DNA of 64,000 nucleotides, taken from contig JAHLKV010000005.1 in NCBI GenBank assembly GCA_020444475.1, positions 186,001 to 250,000 on the forward strand. The letters are read 5' to 3'. The DNA is from a bacterium. Lineage in GTDB: Bacteria > Zixibacteria > MSB-5A5 > GN15 > FEB-12. Below are positions 37,517-45,806 of the stretch, piece by piece; position 1 is the stretch's first letter, and every line of letters begins with the position of its first letter. The position numbers and the translations under genes were made by a program. Below the pieces are notes generated by a model. The model saw only the letters and a list, made by a program, of their open reading frames with translations, did not search any database and had not been told where the DNA came from.

Positions 37517-37786
37517 ATGCTCTACATGATTATAGAACATTACAAAAACGGCGATCCCGGCCCGGTCTACCGGCGATTCGCCGAACGCGGCCGAATGGCA
37601 CCCGAAGGCCTCCGCTATCTCGACAGCTGGATCGATCAGGATCTCTCGCGCTGCTTCCAGCTTATGGAGACCGACAACCGCGCGCTGATCGATCAGTGGA
37701 TTGCCCACTGGAGCGACCTTGTCGACTTCGAAGTCATCCCGGTGATGACCTCGGCCGAAGCCGCCCGACGCGCGCTTGGGGCGTGA
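37517..37786 (+). CDS. DUF3303 family protein
   Basis: 89 residues, small dimeric-barrel-type cytoplasmic protein. The family pattern is clear: MLYMIIEHYKNGDPGPVYRR, GRMAPEGLRYLDSWID, RCFQLMETDNRALIDQWIAHW, DLVDFEVIPV. Biological role of DUF3303 is not known. No clear Shine-Dalgarno. The gene is bracketed by two copies of the same composite repeat (left 37343-37488, right 37833-37921). Confidence 0.88.
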   Translation: MLYMIIEHYKNGDPGPVYRRFAERGRMAPEGLRYLDSWIDQDLSRCFQLMETDNRALIDQWIAHWSDLVDFEVIPVMTSAEAARRALGA

Positions 37787-37832
37787 CCATGGAGCAGGAT
37801 TGCCCGGCATCCGGGTGGCCAGCTCTCGATTC

Positions 37833-37921
37833 GGGTGGACCACCATTCATGGTGGGGTGCAATGTTTTGGCATACGATGTTCCGTCAGATGCTAGTCCGC
37901 CCGCCGCGGACGACATCTGAC
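37833..37921. repeat. Right copy of the composite repeat flanking the DUF3303 gene
   Basis: Begins with a diverged GGGTGGACCACCATTCATGG hairpin (37833 on), then TTGGCATACGATGTT and the 38 bp palindrome at 37884-37921, the same order as on the left side (37343-37488). Confidence 0.8.
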
Positions 37922-38011
37922 GAGCCCGACCGGAGGACTTGCACGACTAATCGGATCAGCCTACATTCGGGTATAAGAAAAAAGTCGCTAAGAACTACTG
38001 GAGGATATTCG

Positions 38012-38500
38012 ATGAAACGCCTTGCTCTTGCCCTGCTGCTCCCAATCCTGACCGCCGCTCCTGCTGTCCACGCCGAAAGCAAGGAAGCGACTCTCCAGTT
38101 CCCGGCCTATGAGTTCGAGATCGCTCCCCTCGAAGTTGAGACGGAGAAGGCGATTACGGCCGTCCAGATGTTCATGCCTCCCTACGGTGGGTTTGCCGCC
38201 AATGTCAGCGTTCGAATCGAGCCGTGGAAAGGCAACATGGGCGGCTATGTCGCGGGTGCCAAAGCCCAGATCGAGCAAAACGGCTGGACCCTGATCTCCG
38301 AGGAAGCCCGCTCTGACGGTCCGGTGTTCGAATATTCCGGCAAGTCCGGCCGGCAGGAGCTGCATTGGTACGGACGGTCGCTGATGCGTAAGGGGAAGAT
38401 GTACGTCATCACCGCGACCACCCTCGAAAGTCGATGGGAAACGGACAAGGATGCGCTGATCGAAGTGGTCGAGACGTTCACATTCTCCGACAAGGACTAG
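38012..38500 (+). CDS. Small secreted protein of unknown function
   Basis: 162 residues with a Sec signal peptide (KRLALALLLPILTAAPAVHA, cleavage near 21). The mature part, about 140 residues, has alternating strands and a final helix (DKDALIEVVETFTF), a size and pattern similar to DcrB/PsbP-like small periplasmic proteins; this is a weak resemblance. GGAGGAT lies upstream of the ATG. It is transcribed convergently with folE2. Confidence 0.75.
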   Translation: MKRLALALLLPILTAAPAVHAESKEATLQFPAYEFEIAPLEVETEKAITAVQMFMPPYGGFAANVSVRIEPWKGNMGGYVAGAKAQIEQNGWTLISEEARSDGPVFEYSGKSGRQELHWYGRSLMRKGKMYVITATTLESRWETDKDALIEVVETFTFSDKD

Positions 38501-38543
38501 TCCGGTGTTGCGCCCAGTCCTCTCTCGGGCGCACGCACGACGA

Positions 38544-39335
38544 TTAGACCGACTCCGCATCGGGCACGTCGTCAGAGATCCAGATGCTCTTCTCGGTCGT
38601 GAGAACAGTGCTGTAGGAGTGGAGCATGCTGAAATTGACGCACTCGACCGAGAACCATTCGATTCGCTGGTCTTTGGCCAGTTCTCGTCGGATCTCCTCG
38701 ATCAGCATCACGCTGGTCTTCTCCTCGGCGTGGACATCTTCGACGATCTTGTGCCGGTCATCATCGGAAAGGTACGAGTAAACCGGCGCGATCGCGCAGC
38801 GGTCGACCAGATCAACCAGATCCTCGGGGAGGACTTCGGCGAGTGGCTGGACGGTCACCTGCAGCGTCGAGAGCTGCCCGAAAAGACCACCCGGATGCAA
38901 AAACGACGAGGCTGGATCACTGGTGAGGGCGGGGATCCTCATGGTAAACAGGATACGCGGATCGGGATCGCTGGCGCGAAGGTGTCCGGTGTAGGTGCAG
39001 TCGTATTTAACCAGACACTTCTCACGCGACACCGGCGTCGTCTTCTCCACGAAGTACGGGTACGAGTATTCGATTGTCACCTTGTTGGCGTTGAACTCGC
39101 TCAGGTACGCGTACAGGTTGTCTCGCAGGTACTGAGTACCGATCCGCTCGCGGTGCTCGTGCACGATCTTGATGAAGGCGTTGATCCAGCGGGCTTCGAA
39201 TTCCCGAAGGATACGGGCGGCAACAGAGATGGTGCCGGCGGTCGGTTGGCCCTTGGGGTTGACGCGTGATGCCACGCGCATCGGGAACGGCAAATCGCGC
39301 ATCCCGACATCGACGAATACCTTGTTGACGGTCAT
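38544..39335 (-). CDS. folE2: GTP cyclohydrolase FolE2 (type IB)
   Basis: Converts GTP to 7,8-dihydroneopterin triphosphate, the first step of folate synthesis. 263 residues. The FolE2 order is seen: FVDVGMRDLPFPMRV at the start, NKVTIEYSYPYFVEKTTPVS with KYDCTYTG in the middle, and DQRIEWFSVECVNFSMLHSYS near the end in place of the usual ESIHxHxA metal region. So it is a divergent member; the missing canonical Glu/His pattern near the C-terminus could mean altered metal binding. GAGGAG precedes the ATG. Confidence 0.8.
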   Translation of the reverse strand: MTVNKVFVDVGMRDLPFPMRVASRVNPKGQPTAGTISVAARILREFEARWINAFIKIVHEHRERIGTQYLRDNLYAYLSEFNANKVTIEYSYPYFVEKTTPVSREKCLVKYDCTYTGHLRASDPDPRILFTMRIPALTSDPASSFLHPGGLFGQLSTLQVTVQPLAEVLPEDLVDLVDRCAIAPVYSYLSDDDRHKIVEDVHAEEKTSVMLIEEIRRELAKDQRIEWFSVECVNFSMLHSYSTVLTTEKSIWISDDVPDAESV

Positions 39336-39584
39336 CTAAAACTCCTCGTTTGTCCCTGGTCGCACCGGAAACCGGTTGTGGACGTATTTCGACAGACAGT
39401 GCGGAAGCATAAATCGTTCCCATTTCGACGACACCTGTAAGACCTTGCGGTACAACGTGTTTACGACCGTCCTCGTTACTGCCTCGGCGATAATCGTCCT
39501 GTATTGAAATGTCTATGGTTTCAATATGAAATCACTCTGGCTTCGAGCGGCCGGTTTTTGCGGGCGGATTTCCCGCTTGTTTCG

Positions 39585-39596
39585 TATACTCCGGCC
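39585..39596 (+). promoter_or_regulatory. Putative -10 box immediately upstream of the MFS gene
   Basis: TATACT at 39585-39590 followed by six bases and ATG 39597. No Shine-Dalgarno and a poor -35. It fits the leaderless pattern seen at better promoters in this window. Confidence 0.5.
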
Positions 39597-40766
39597 ATGA
39601 ATCTGCGCATCCGCGAAGTATCCATCGGGACCGTCACTCTGTCCGCGGTAGTCGTCTGGATCGGCTTCTACGCCTGGCGGATCATGTTCAACAACTTCGC
39701 GGTGGAGATGTTTGATGCTTCGGCGACCGATGTCGGCATCATCCAGGCCGTTCGTGAGATTCCCGGTCTACTGGCGTTCGGGGCGGGGGCGCTGGCGCTG
39801 TACTTCACCGAGTCGAAAATCGGTGCGCTCTCGATTGTCATCCTCGGGTTGGGCTTGCTGTTGTGCGGTATGGCATCGTCGATTTGGATGCTGGGAGGCG
39901 CGACCTTGTTGATGTCGTTCGGATTTCATTACTTCGAGCCAAACAACTCCTCGCAGCTCCTGCTGCTTGCGAAGAAAGGCGAGTTTGGTCGGGCACAGGG
40001 GAGACTCCAATCTTTCGAGTCGATCGCCGGCCTGGCCGGCGCGGGCCTGGTGCTGTGGTTAACCCTCTTCCTCGACTATCGGCTGACGTTTTATCTGCTG
40101 GGGGGTCTTGTCACGGGAGTGGGGTTGTACCTGACCTGGGCGCTGCCGGCCAATCGATCAGAATCAGCGGTGCGGAAAGTAACGCTCAAGCGAGAGTACT
40201 GGTTGTACTACACGCTGTCGTTTCTCCGCGGCTGTCGACGTCATATCTTCACAACCTTCGCGCTATTCCTGCTGGTGAAAAACCACAGCCTCAGCATCAC
40301 CGTAATCTCGTCGATCATGCTCGCCAACAACCTGATCACCGTTTTTACCAATCGTGCTATCGGTCATCTTTCGGACAGGATAGGGGAGCGGACGGTTCTC
40401 GCGTCGACCTCGCTGGTGTTGACGTTCATCTTTTTGGGTTATGCCTATATCGAGTTTCTGCCGCTGCTGATCGGTTTCTATCTGATCGACAACATGCTGT
40501 TTGGCTCGTCGATTGCGTTGAAATCGTACCTTCGGAAGATCGCGCCGGCCTCGGACCTGACCGGCTGCCTGTCGTTCGGCATGACAGCCAATCACATCAC
40601 GGCGGTCGTTATTCCGATCGTGGGAGGTGTGGCGTGGAACGTGTTCGGCTACGAAGTAACATTCGTGGCTGGTGCGGTGATCGTGTTTGTTGATCTGCTG
40701 TTTGCGCTGCGAGTCCCGAAGGCGCCCGGTGTGGGGCGAGTGAATCAGACCGGCGGAGCACAGTGA
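39597..40766 (+). CDS. Major facilitator superfamily transporter
   Basis: 389 residues with 11-12 predicted membrane helices. The motif-A-like loop between helices in the second half reads GHLSDRIGERTVL. No substrate clue. Start ATG 39597 is chosen from the promoter position and typical N-terminus; the longer frame from 39504 has no ribosome site. It converges on the ACP-GNAT gene with no gap. Confidence 0.87.
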   Translation: MNLRIREVSIGTVTLSAVVVWIGFYAWRIMFNNFAVEMFDASATDVGIIQAVREIPGLLAFGAGALALYFTESKIGALSIVILGLGLLLCGMASSIWMLGGATLLMSFGFHYFEPNNSSQLLLLAKKGEFGRAQGRLQSFESIAGLAGAGLVLWLTLFLDYRLTFYLLGGLVTGVGLYLTWALPANRSESAVRKVTLKREYWLYYTLSFLRGCRRHIFTTFALFLLVKNHSLSITVISSIMLANNLITVFTNRAIGHLSDRIGERTVLASTSLVLTFIFLGYAYIEFLPLLIGFYLIDNMLFGSSIALKSYLRKIAPASDLTGCLSFGMTANHITAVVIPIVGGVAWNVFGYEVTFVAGAVIVFVDLLFALRVPKAPGVGRVNQTGGAQ

Positions 40767-41768
40767 CTAGTCTAAGGTGAGGACCAGTTCCGAATCAGAG
40801 CCGGTTTGGCCGTTGATCTCCCACTGAGTGGAGGTCTTCCCGAGCACCTTTTTCGACCAGATTCGACCGACCGTCCTGAACCCTAACAACTGCACCGATG
40901 CCATCAGCATCTTCTTGTTGGTAGCGTCGACAATCGCAAACTGCGTGTTAAAGCCGCGCTGACGGCAGTCGTTGAGGCAGTGTCCGAGCAGGGCCATGCC
41001 GATGCCCTGCGATTTGAAGTCGGGGTGCTCGCGAAGGTCGAGCCCGTAGCACGATCCGGGAGCAGGGGAGATGGTCAATCCGGTAGTCGGTTCGAAATCT
41101 GTTTTGTCGGTCACCCAGTCGATCGCGACCATGCGATCACCAATCCAGGCCGCATAACAGAGATGACCGTTCGAGATCCGCTCATGGAAACGCTGTCGTT
41201 TTCGCTGGCGTTCCTGCGGCGCGTATATCTGCTCGGCGGCGCCGATATCTTTCAGCTCCGCCAGTCGGAAGGTCAGTTCGGGATTGTTCGGAAGGGTCGA
41301 TGCCGAACCGGAACGCAGGTCGTACGAAAGAATGTAGAAGGAAGACTGATGGAAGGCGGCGCCGGTGGTTTTTTTGACGGCTTTCTCGGCGATCCACTTC
41401 GCTCCGCCCAGCACGCCCTGTTCTTCGAATGCCGCACGCATACGCTCACCTCGGCCGGGCCGGGACCCGTGCTCGATATGCTGACCGTTGCGATCGCTTC
41501 GTTCTCCGGATGTGTCTTCCTTCAGTCCGCGGGCGACGATCTCCGCGAGAACATCGATCGTCAGTCGGCCGCGATCGATCCACTCCTCTTCGGGAATGTC
41601 GATGTCATAGTGGTTCTCCAGAGCCGTTACCAATTCAACCAGGGCCAGCGAGTCGAGTCCAACTCCCCCTTCGCCGAGGGGATGATCGGCCGCGATTGTG
41701 CGGCTCGATCCCCGAAGGATGTCGCGGCGAAGAATCTCGATAATCTCGTTGGAGAAGTTGCGGGTCAT
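40767..41768 (-). CDS. Acyl carrier protein fused to GNAT acyltransferase
   Basis: 333 residues. N-terminal ~75 residues form an acyl/peptidyl carrier domain with the phosphopantetheine serine in GVGLDSLALVELVTALE (about residue 37). A charged linker (about 78-105) follows, then a C-terminal GNAT domain with the acetyl-CoA-binding turn in FKSQGIGMALLGHCLNDC (about 245-262). The start ATG overlaps the stop of the adenylating ligase (ATGA), so the two are coupled. Expected chemistry: the ligase loads an acyl or amino acid onto the carrier, and the GNAT domain transfers it to an amine. Substrates unknown. Confidence 0.82.
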   Translation of the reverse strand: MTRNFSNEIIEILRRDILRGSSRTIAADHPLGEGGVGLDSLALVELVTALENHYDIDIPEEEWIDRGRLTIDVLAEIVARGLKEDTSGERSDRNGQHIEHGSRPGRGERMRAAFEEQGVLGGAKWIAEKAVKKTTGAAFHQSSFYILSYDLRSGSASTLPNNPELTFRLAELKDIGAAEQIYAPQERQRKRQRFHERISNGHLCYAAWIGDRMVAIDWVTDKTDFEPTTGLTISPAPGSCYGLDLREHPDFKSQGIGMALLGHCLNDCRQRGFNTQFAIVDATNKKMLMASVQLLGFRTVGRIWSKKVLGKTSTQWEINGQTGSDSELVLTLD

Positions 41769-43246
41769 GACGGGATGTCCTCCGCTCGAAGCTGGATTTT
41801 TCCGGTGGCGCCGCGGGGAAGTCGGTCGAGGATATCGATGCGGCGGGGTACCTTGTACTGTGCGAGGTGCTGACCGCAAAAAGCGATCAGCGCGTCCTCG
41901 TCGGCATCACCGCCAAGCGAAACAGCCGCGTAGACAAACTCCTCGCCGGCCCGGTCGCGGACGCCGATGACGGCCGCTTCGCGAACCGCCGGATGCTGCT
42001 CGAGAACTTCCACCACCTCGTCGGGACCTACTTTGAGTCCGCCGACATTGATCAGATGATCGATCCGTCCCTTCAGAAACAGGAAGCCGTCATTATCGAG
42101 CACCCCGATCTCGCCCGTGCGATAGTGTCCGTCAACAAGAGGACTAGTCCCTTTCGGAGCGCCCATCACGTAGCCGGGCGCGACGGCCGGGCCGCTGATC
42201 ATCACTTCGCCTTCTTCGCCCGGGCGCACCTCCGCTCCGGAATCATCGACAATGCGTATCATGACGTCCTTCATCGGCTTGCCCACCGAATCCGGACGTT
42301 TGAGTACCTCGGAGGGAATCTGGTTGGTGGCGGCGCCGGTCTCCGAAGACCCGTAGTGCTGGCAGATTACGACACCGAATCGATCGTGGAATTGCCCGAT
42401 GGTCGCGGCGCTGAGCGGCGCCGTGCAGGATAGCAGATAGCGCACACCGGAGAGATCAGGTGTTTCTTTCAGGCGTGTGTCGATCAGGGCGCGATACATC
42501 GGCGGAACGCCCAGAAAGACCGTAATGCGCTCTGTTTGGATATACCGAAGGGTCAGCCGGGGAACGAACCCGCTCCCGATGTGCAGCGACGCGCCGGAAT
42601 AGAGCATGGCGAGGACACCGAGGTCGAACCCGTACGAATGAGTGAGCGGTACGAGGGCCATGATCCGATCACCGGTCGTGAGACCAAGCGTGTCTACCAC
42701 ACTTCGAATCTCGGAAAGGACATTGTCGGCCGTCAGTCCCACGCCTTTGGGTACTCCGGTCGAACCGGATGTGAACTTCAGGAGGGCGAGGTGATCAATC
42801 TCGGTCGATCGACCGCAGACTTTGACTTTCACCGCGACGACTTCGCCCGATTGACCGAGTGGACGTGACTCTACAAACGAGCTGCCGAGCGTCTCGACCA
42901 GCGTCGTCGCTTCCGCCCGTCCGGACAGTATCCAGGAAGGCGCGATGCGGGAAACGATGGCCTCGAGCTCGTGATCGCGGTACTTGGTGGAGATCAGCGC
43001 CACCGTGCAGTCGAGACTGCAGAGCGCCAGGTACAGCGGCGCGAGTTCGATCTGGTTGGGCAGCGCGAGTCCGATCACGTCGCGCTCGTCGATGTTGAGG
43101 CTTGAGAGAGCGGTACGGAAAGACGCCACGCACTCGAGCAGTTCGGCGAAGGTCAGTTGTGAATCTGCAGACCCAAGAGCAGGTCTGCTCTTGAACAGAC
43201 CGACCCTCTCGTTCAGACGGTCGAAGACCGCACGCGATGCTGACAT
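41765..43246 (-). CDS. AMP-forming acyl-CoA/ACP ligase (ANL superfamily)
   Basis: 493 residues. ANL motifs: LLKFTSGSTGVPKGVGLT (P-loop-like, about 153-170), QHYGSSETGAATN (about 290), HYRTGEIGVLDNDGFLFLKGR (about 370-390, catalytic Asp replaced by Glu in the TGE position) and the C-terminal Lys in PRGATGKIQLRAED. It activates a carboxylate as acyl-adenylate, then loads CoA or a carrier thiol. The carrier is probably the ACP domain of the coupled downstream gene. TGD to TGE in the hinge region is a noteworthy substitution. Confidence 0.88.
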   Translation of the reverse strand: MSASRAVFDRLNERVGLFKSRPALGSADSQLTFAELLECVASFRTALSSLNIDERDVIGLALPNQIELAPLYLALCSLDCTVALISTKYRDHELEAIVSRIAPSWILSGRAEATTLVETLGSSFVESRPLGQSGEVVAVKVKVCGRSTEIDHLALLKFTSGSTGVPKGVGLTADNVLSEIRSVVDTLGLTTGDRIMALVPLTHSYGFDLGVLAMLYSGASLHIGSGFVPRLTLRYIQTERITVFLGVPPMYRALIDTRLKETPDLSGVRYLLSCTAPLSAATIGQFHDRFGVVICQHYGSSETGAATNQIPSEVLKRPDSVGKPMKDVMIRIVDDSGAEVRPGEEGEVMISGPAVAPGYVMGAPKGTSPLVDGHYRTGEIGVLDNDGFLFLKGRIDHLINVGGLKVGPDEVVEVLEQHPAVREAAVIGVRDRAGEEFVYAAVSLGGDADEDALIAFCGQHLAQYKVPRRIDILDRLPRGATGKIQLRAEDIPS

Positions 43247-43549
43247 ATGCAGTTAACCCCTGTGTCCGTGCGCCCCGTGGTGTGGCACGGCCCCGTCGTC
43301 TTTGGTATCGCGGTGATAGTTGTTTTTGCGCCGGGAAAACACCTGTCGAGTCCCCGGCGACGGCTTGTACCCAGCAACGCACCAGACGTTGCTCACTGGC
43401 GAAAAATATACCACTTCAATCCATTTTAGGCAACCCCGGAAATTCTGCCGTATCATGATTTCGAAAGGAAACAAGCTGTTGATTCGCCTTTCAGGGGTAC
43501 CTATCTTCGGATAAGAAACGCCATCAACCGGCTAAAGGGAGAACGGAAG
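43247..43549. other. Intergenic region between divergent genes, no feature seen
   Basis: About 300 bases separating the ligase (minus) from the hydrolase (plus). It should contain two divergent promoters, but I cannot name convincing boxes. No repeat of the GTAGG family is present. Confidence 0.4.
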
Positions 43550-44488
43550 TTGAGTTTCTTATCAGATCACGTACGAACAGGACGGGGTATCCGTTTCTGC
43601 ATCATGCTGGGTGTCCTAATATTGGCCTGTCTGATCGCCTGCCAATCCAAAAGCGGCTCCCGGAGCGGGGCGGCTGAACCGATTGTGGATTCAGTTCTTA
43701 CCGGGGATAGCACCTCCATTTACTATACGACGGCGGGGGCGGGGGATACGGCGCTGGTGTTCATCCACTGCTGGAGTTGTGATCGCAGCTACTGGGATGA
43801 GCAACTGACGGCCCTGGCTCCGGACTATCGGGTGGTTGCGATTGATCTTGCCGGGCACGGTGAGTCCCATTCCAACCGAACCGATTGGCTGATGTCGTCG
43901 TACGGAGCGGATGTCGCGGCGGTAGTGGAGAAACTCGATCTGAAGCCGGTGATCCTGGTCGGCCATTCGATGGGCGGTGCGGTTGCGATCGAGGCGGCCC
44001 GACTGATGCCGGACCGGGTGACAGCGCTGATCGGCGTGGATACCTATCAGGATCTGGTCGGTCGTATGCCGGAGGACCAGTTGGAGCAATTCCTTACGCC
44101 CTTCAAACAGAACTTCCCGGCAGCGATGGCGCGGTTTATCCCCAGTCTCTTTCCGCCCGGTGCCGACTCTGCCTTGATTGCGAAGGTTACGCAGGACATG
44201 GCTCAGGCGCCGATGGTGATCGCGGTGCCGTCGATACGCAATCTCCTCAGGTACAACGGCGCTGCTGCTCTGACAAAGATGCGTAAGCCGATCCGGGCCA
44301 TCAACGCCGACCTCTTCCCGACCATGGTTGCAGCCAACCGACGAAGCGCGGCATCGTTTGACGTCAAGTACCTCCCCGGGACGGGACACTTCCTGTTTCT
44401 GGAGAAACCGGCTGAATTCGAAACTCTGCTTCGCGAGACCATTGCCGAGTTCTGGCCGCGAGAGACGAGCGCAACCGAGTCCAACTGA
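43550..44488 (+). CDS. Alpha/beta hydrolase, predicted lipoprotein
   Basis: 312 residues from TTG 43550 (GGGAGA upstream). Lipobox LIAC at about residues 28-31 (LGVLILACLIACQSKS). The alpha/beta-hydrolase core shows the oxyanion region FIHCWSCDRSYW, the nucleophile elbow VGHSMGGAVAIEAARL (Ser about 136) and the catalytic His in LPGTGHFLFLEKP (about 284). Substrate unknown; likely an esterase anchored to a membrane facing the periplasm. Confidence 0.87.
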   Translation: MSFLSDHVRTGRGIRFCIMLGVLILACLIACQSKSGSRSGAAEPIVDSVLTGDSTSIYYTTAGAGDTALVFIHCWSCDRSYWDEQLTALAPDYRVVAIDLAGHGESHSNRTDWLMSSYGADVAAVVEKLDLKPVILVGHSMGGAVAIEAARLMPDRVTALIGVDTYQDLVGRMPEDQLEQFLTPFKQNFPAAMARFIPSLFPPGADSALIAKVTQDMAQAPMVIAVPSIRNLLRYNGAAALTKMRKPIRAINADLFPTMVAANRRSAASFDVKYLPGTGHFLFLEKPAEFETLLRETIAEFWPRETSATESN

Positions 44489-44508
44489 CCGGTGGCTGGC
44501 GCGGTTCG

Positions 44509-44844
44509 TCAGGCCAGTTTCGTGCCGTTGGGGACGGTTCGCTCCGGGACGGCAAGGACGACATCGCCGCTTTCAAGGATGAAACCGGTCGTGAGAACTT
44601 CGGAGACAAACGGTCCGATCTGCTTTTTGGGGAAATTGATCACGCAGATTACCTGTTTCCCTTTCAGGTCCGCCTTGCCGTAGAACGTCGTTATCCGGGC
44701 GCTTGACTGTTTTATGCCAAACGGGCCGAGATCGATCTTCAGCTTGTAAGCAGGCTTGCGCGCTTCCGGAAAATCTTCGACCTCTACTATCGTCCCCACC
44801 CGCAATTCCACTTGTTCGAACTCGGACCAGGTGATCTCTTTCAT
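44509..44844 (-). CDS. csaA: CsaA-like tRNA-binding domain chaperone
   Basis: 111 residues, the whole length being an EMAP/Trbp111-type OB fold: VELRVGTIVEVEDFPEARKPAYKLKIDLG, QSSARITTFY, KQVICVINFPKKQIGPFVSEVL and a terminal VPNGTKL. CsaA proteins bind tRNA or unfolded preproteins and assist secretion. GGAGGCGAGG precedes the ATG. Confidence 0.92.
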   Translation of the reverse strand: MKEITWSEFEQVELRVGTIVEVEDFPEARKPAYKLKIDLGPFGIKQSSARITTFYGKADLKGKQVICVINFPKKQIGPFVSEVLTTGFILESGDVVLAVPERTVPNGTKLA

Positions 44845-45056
44845 ATCTGCCTCGCCTCCGTTGCATGCCGTCTCGGCAGCCAGTTTCGCACTAACATGCT
44901 TTGCAGAGAGGGGGTTCGCAACCGAATCCTGCGCTTTCGGGTCGTTTGTGGAGCTTATAAGCCGATGTTATCCATATTTTTGACCGAATCCGGAGCCTTT
45001 TGTGATGCTTCCATTGTTATAAGAAGCAGCACCAACGGCCAAGGAGAACTGCTGAT

Positions 45057-45689
45057 ATGAAGAAGATAGTATCGATTGCCGGACTCGTCCTGGTGGTGAT
45101 CGCCGGCGGCTGGTACCTTGCCGGCTGGCTAGGCCTGACCCGGACCGCGATGGCTGAAACCGAAAACGAGAAAAAGATGAAAATGTCAGACGATATGACG
45201 GAGGATAAGGGACATATGGAAAAGGCGATGTTTGGGGCGGGATGTTTCTGGGGAGTTGAAGCGGCCTTTCGGCAGATCGAGGGAGTAACGGCGACTGCGG
45301 TTGGCTACGCCGGCGGGTCAACCGAACATCCGTCGTACAAAGACGTATGCTCCGGCGCGACCGGCCACGCTGAAGTGGTCCAGGTGACCTACGATCCGAG
45401 CCGCGTCTCGTACGACAAGCTGCTCGAGGTCTTCTGGAACGAGCATGATCCGACTCAGGTCAATCGACAGGGACCGGATATAGGCGATCAGTATCGTACG
45501 GTGATTTTCTATGAGAATCAGGCCCAGAAGACAGCCGCCGAGATGTCGAAAAAAGAACTGGCCGAGAGTGGAAAATACAAGCGTCCGATAGCAACCTCGA
45601 TTGAACCGGCGCCGACATTCTACATGGCCGAAGATTATCACCAGCAATATCTGGAGAAACGTGGGTTGTCTAGCTGCCGGATCAAGTAG
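45057..45689 (+). CDS. msrA: Peptide-methionine (S)-S-oxide reductase, membrane-anchored or exported
   Basis: Reduces methionine-S-sulfoxide in proteins. 210 residues: a signal/anchor helix (about 5-30) precedes the MsrA domain, with catalytic Cys in [20 protein letters not shown] (about 62), [27 protein letters not shown] and [13 protein letters not shown] at the end containing a likely resolving Cys. The linker is Lys/Met-rich (KKMKMSDDM). Export suggests repair of oxidised envelope proteins, in line with the exported superoxide dismutase. AAGGAG precedes the ATG. Confidence 0.93.
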   Translation: MKKIVSIAGLVLVVIAGGWYLAGWLGLTRTAMAETENEKKMKMSDDMTEDKGHMEKAMFGAGCFWGVEAAFRQIEGVTATAVGYAGGSTEHPSYKDVCSGATGHAEVVQVTYDPSRVSYDKLLEVFWNEHDPTQVNRQGPDIGDQYRTVIFYENQAQKTAAEMSKKELAESGKYKRPIATSIEPAPTFYMAEDYHQQYLEKRGLSSCRIK

Positions 45690-45748
45690 ACGTTGTTTTC
45701 TGCCTCAGACTCATTGGCGTACGAGGATGTACGCCGGCTATATACTGC

Positions 45749-45779
45749 GAAGGCCCCTGACCGGATGTCGGGGGCCTTC
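45749..45779. terminator. Hairpin between convergent msrA and anti-sigma genes
   Basis: A perfect nine-base stem (GAAGGCCCC with GGGGCCTTC) with a 13-base loop lies between convergent genes. It lacks a T-run on either side, so terminator function is only probable. Confidence 0.45.
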
Positions 45780-45806
45780 TGCATGCATGGAAGAACCGGA
45801 AGACGT

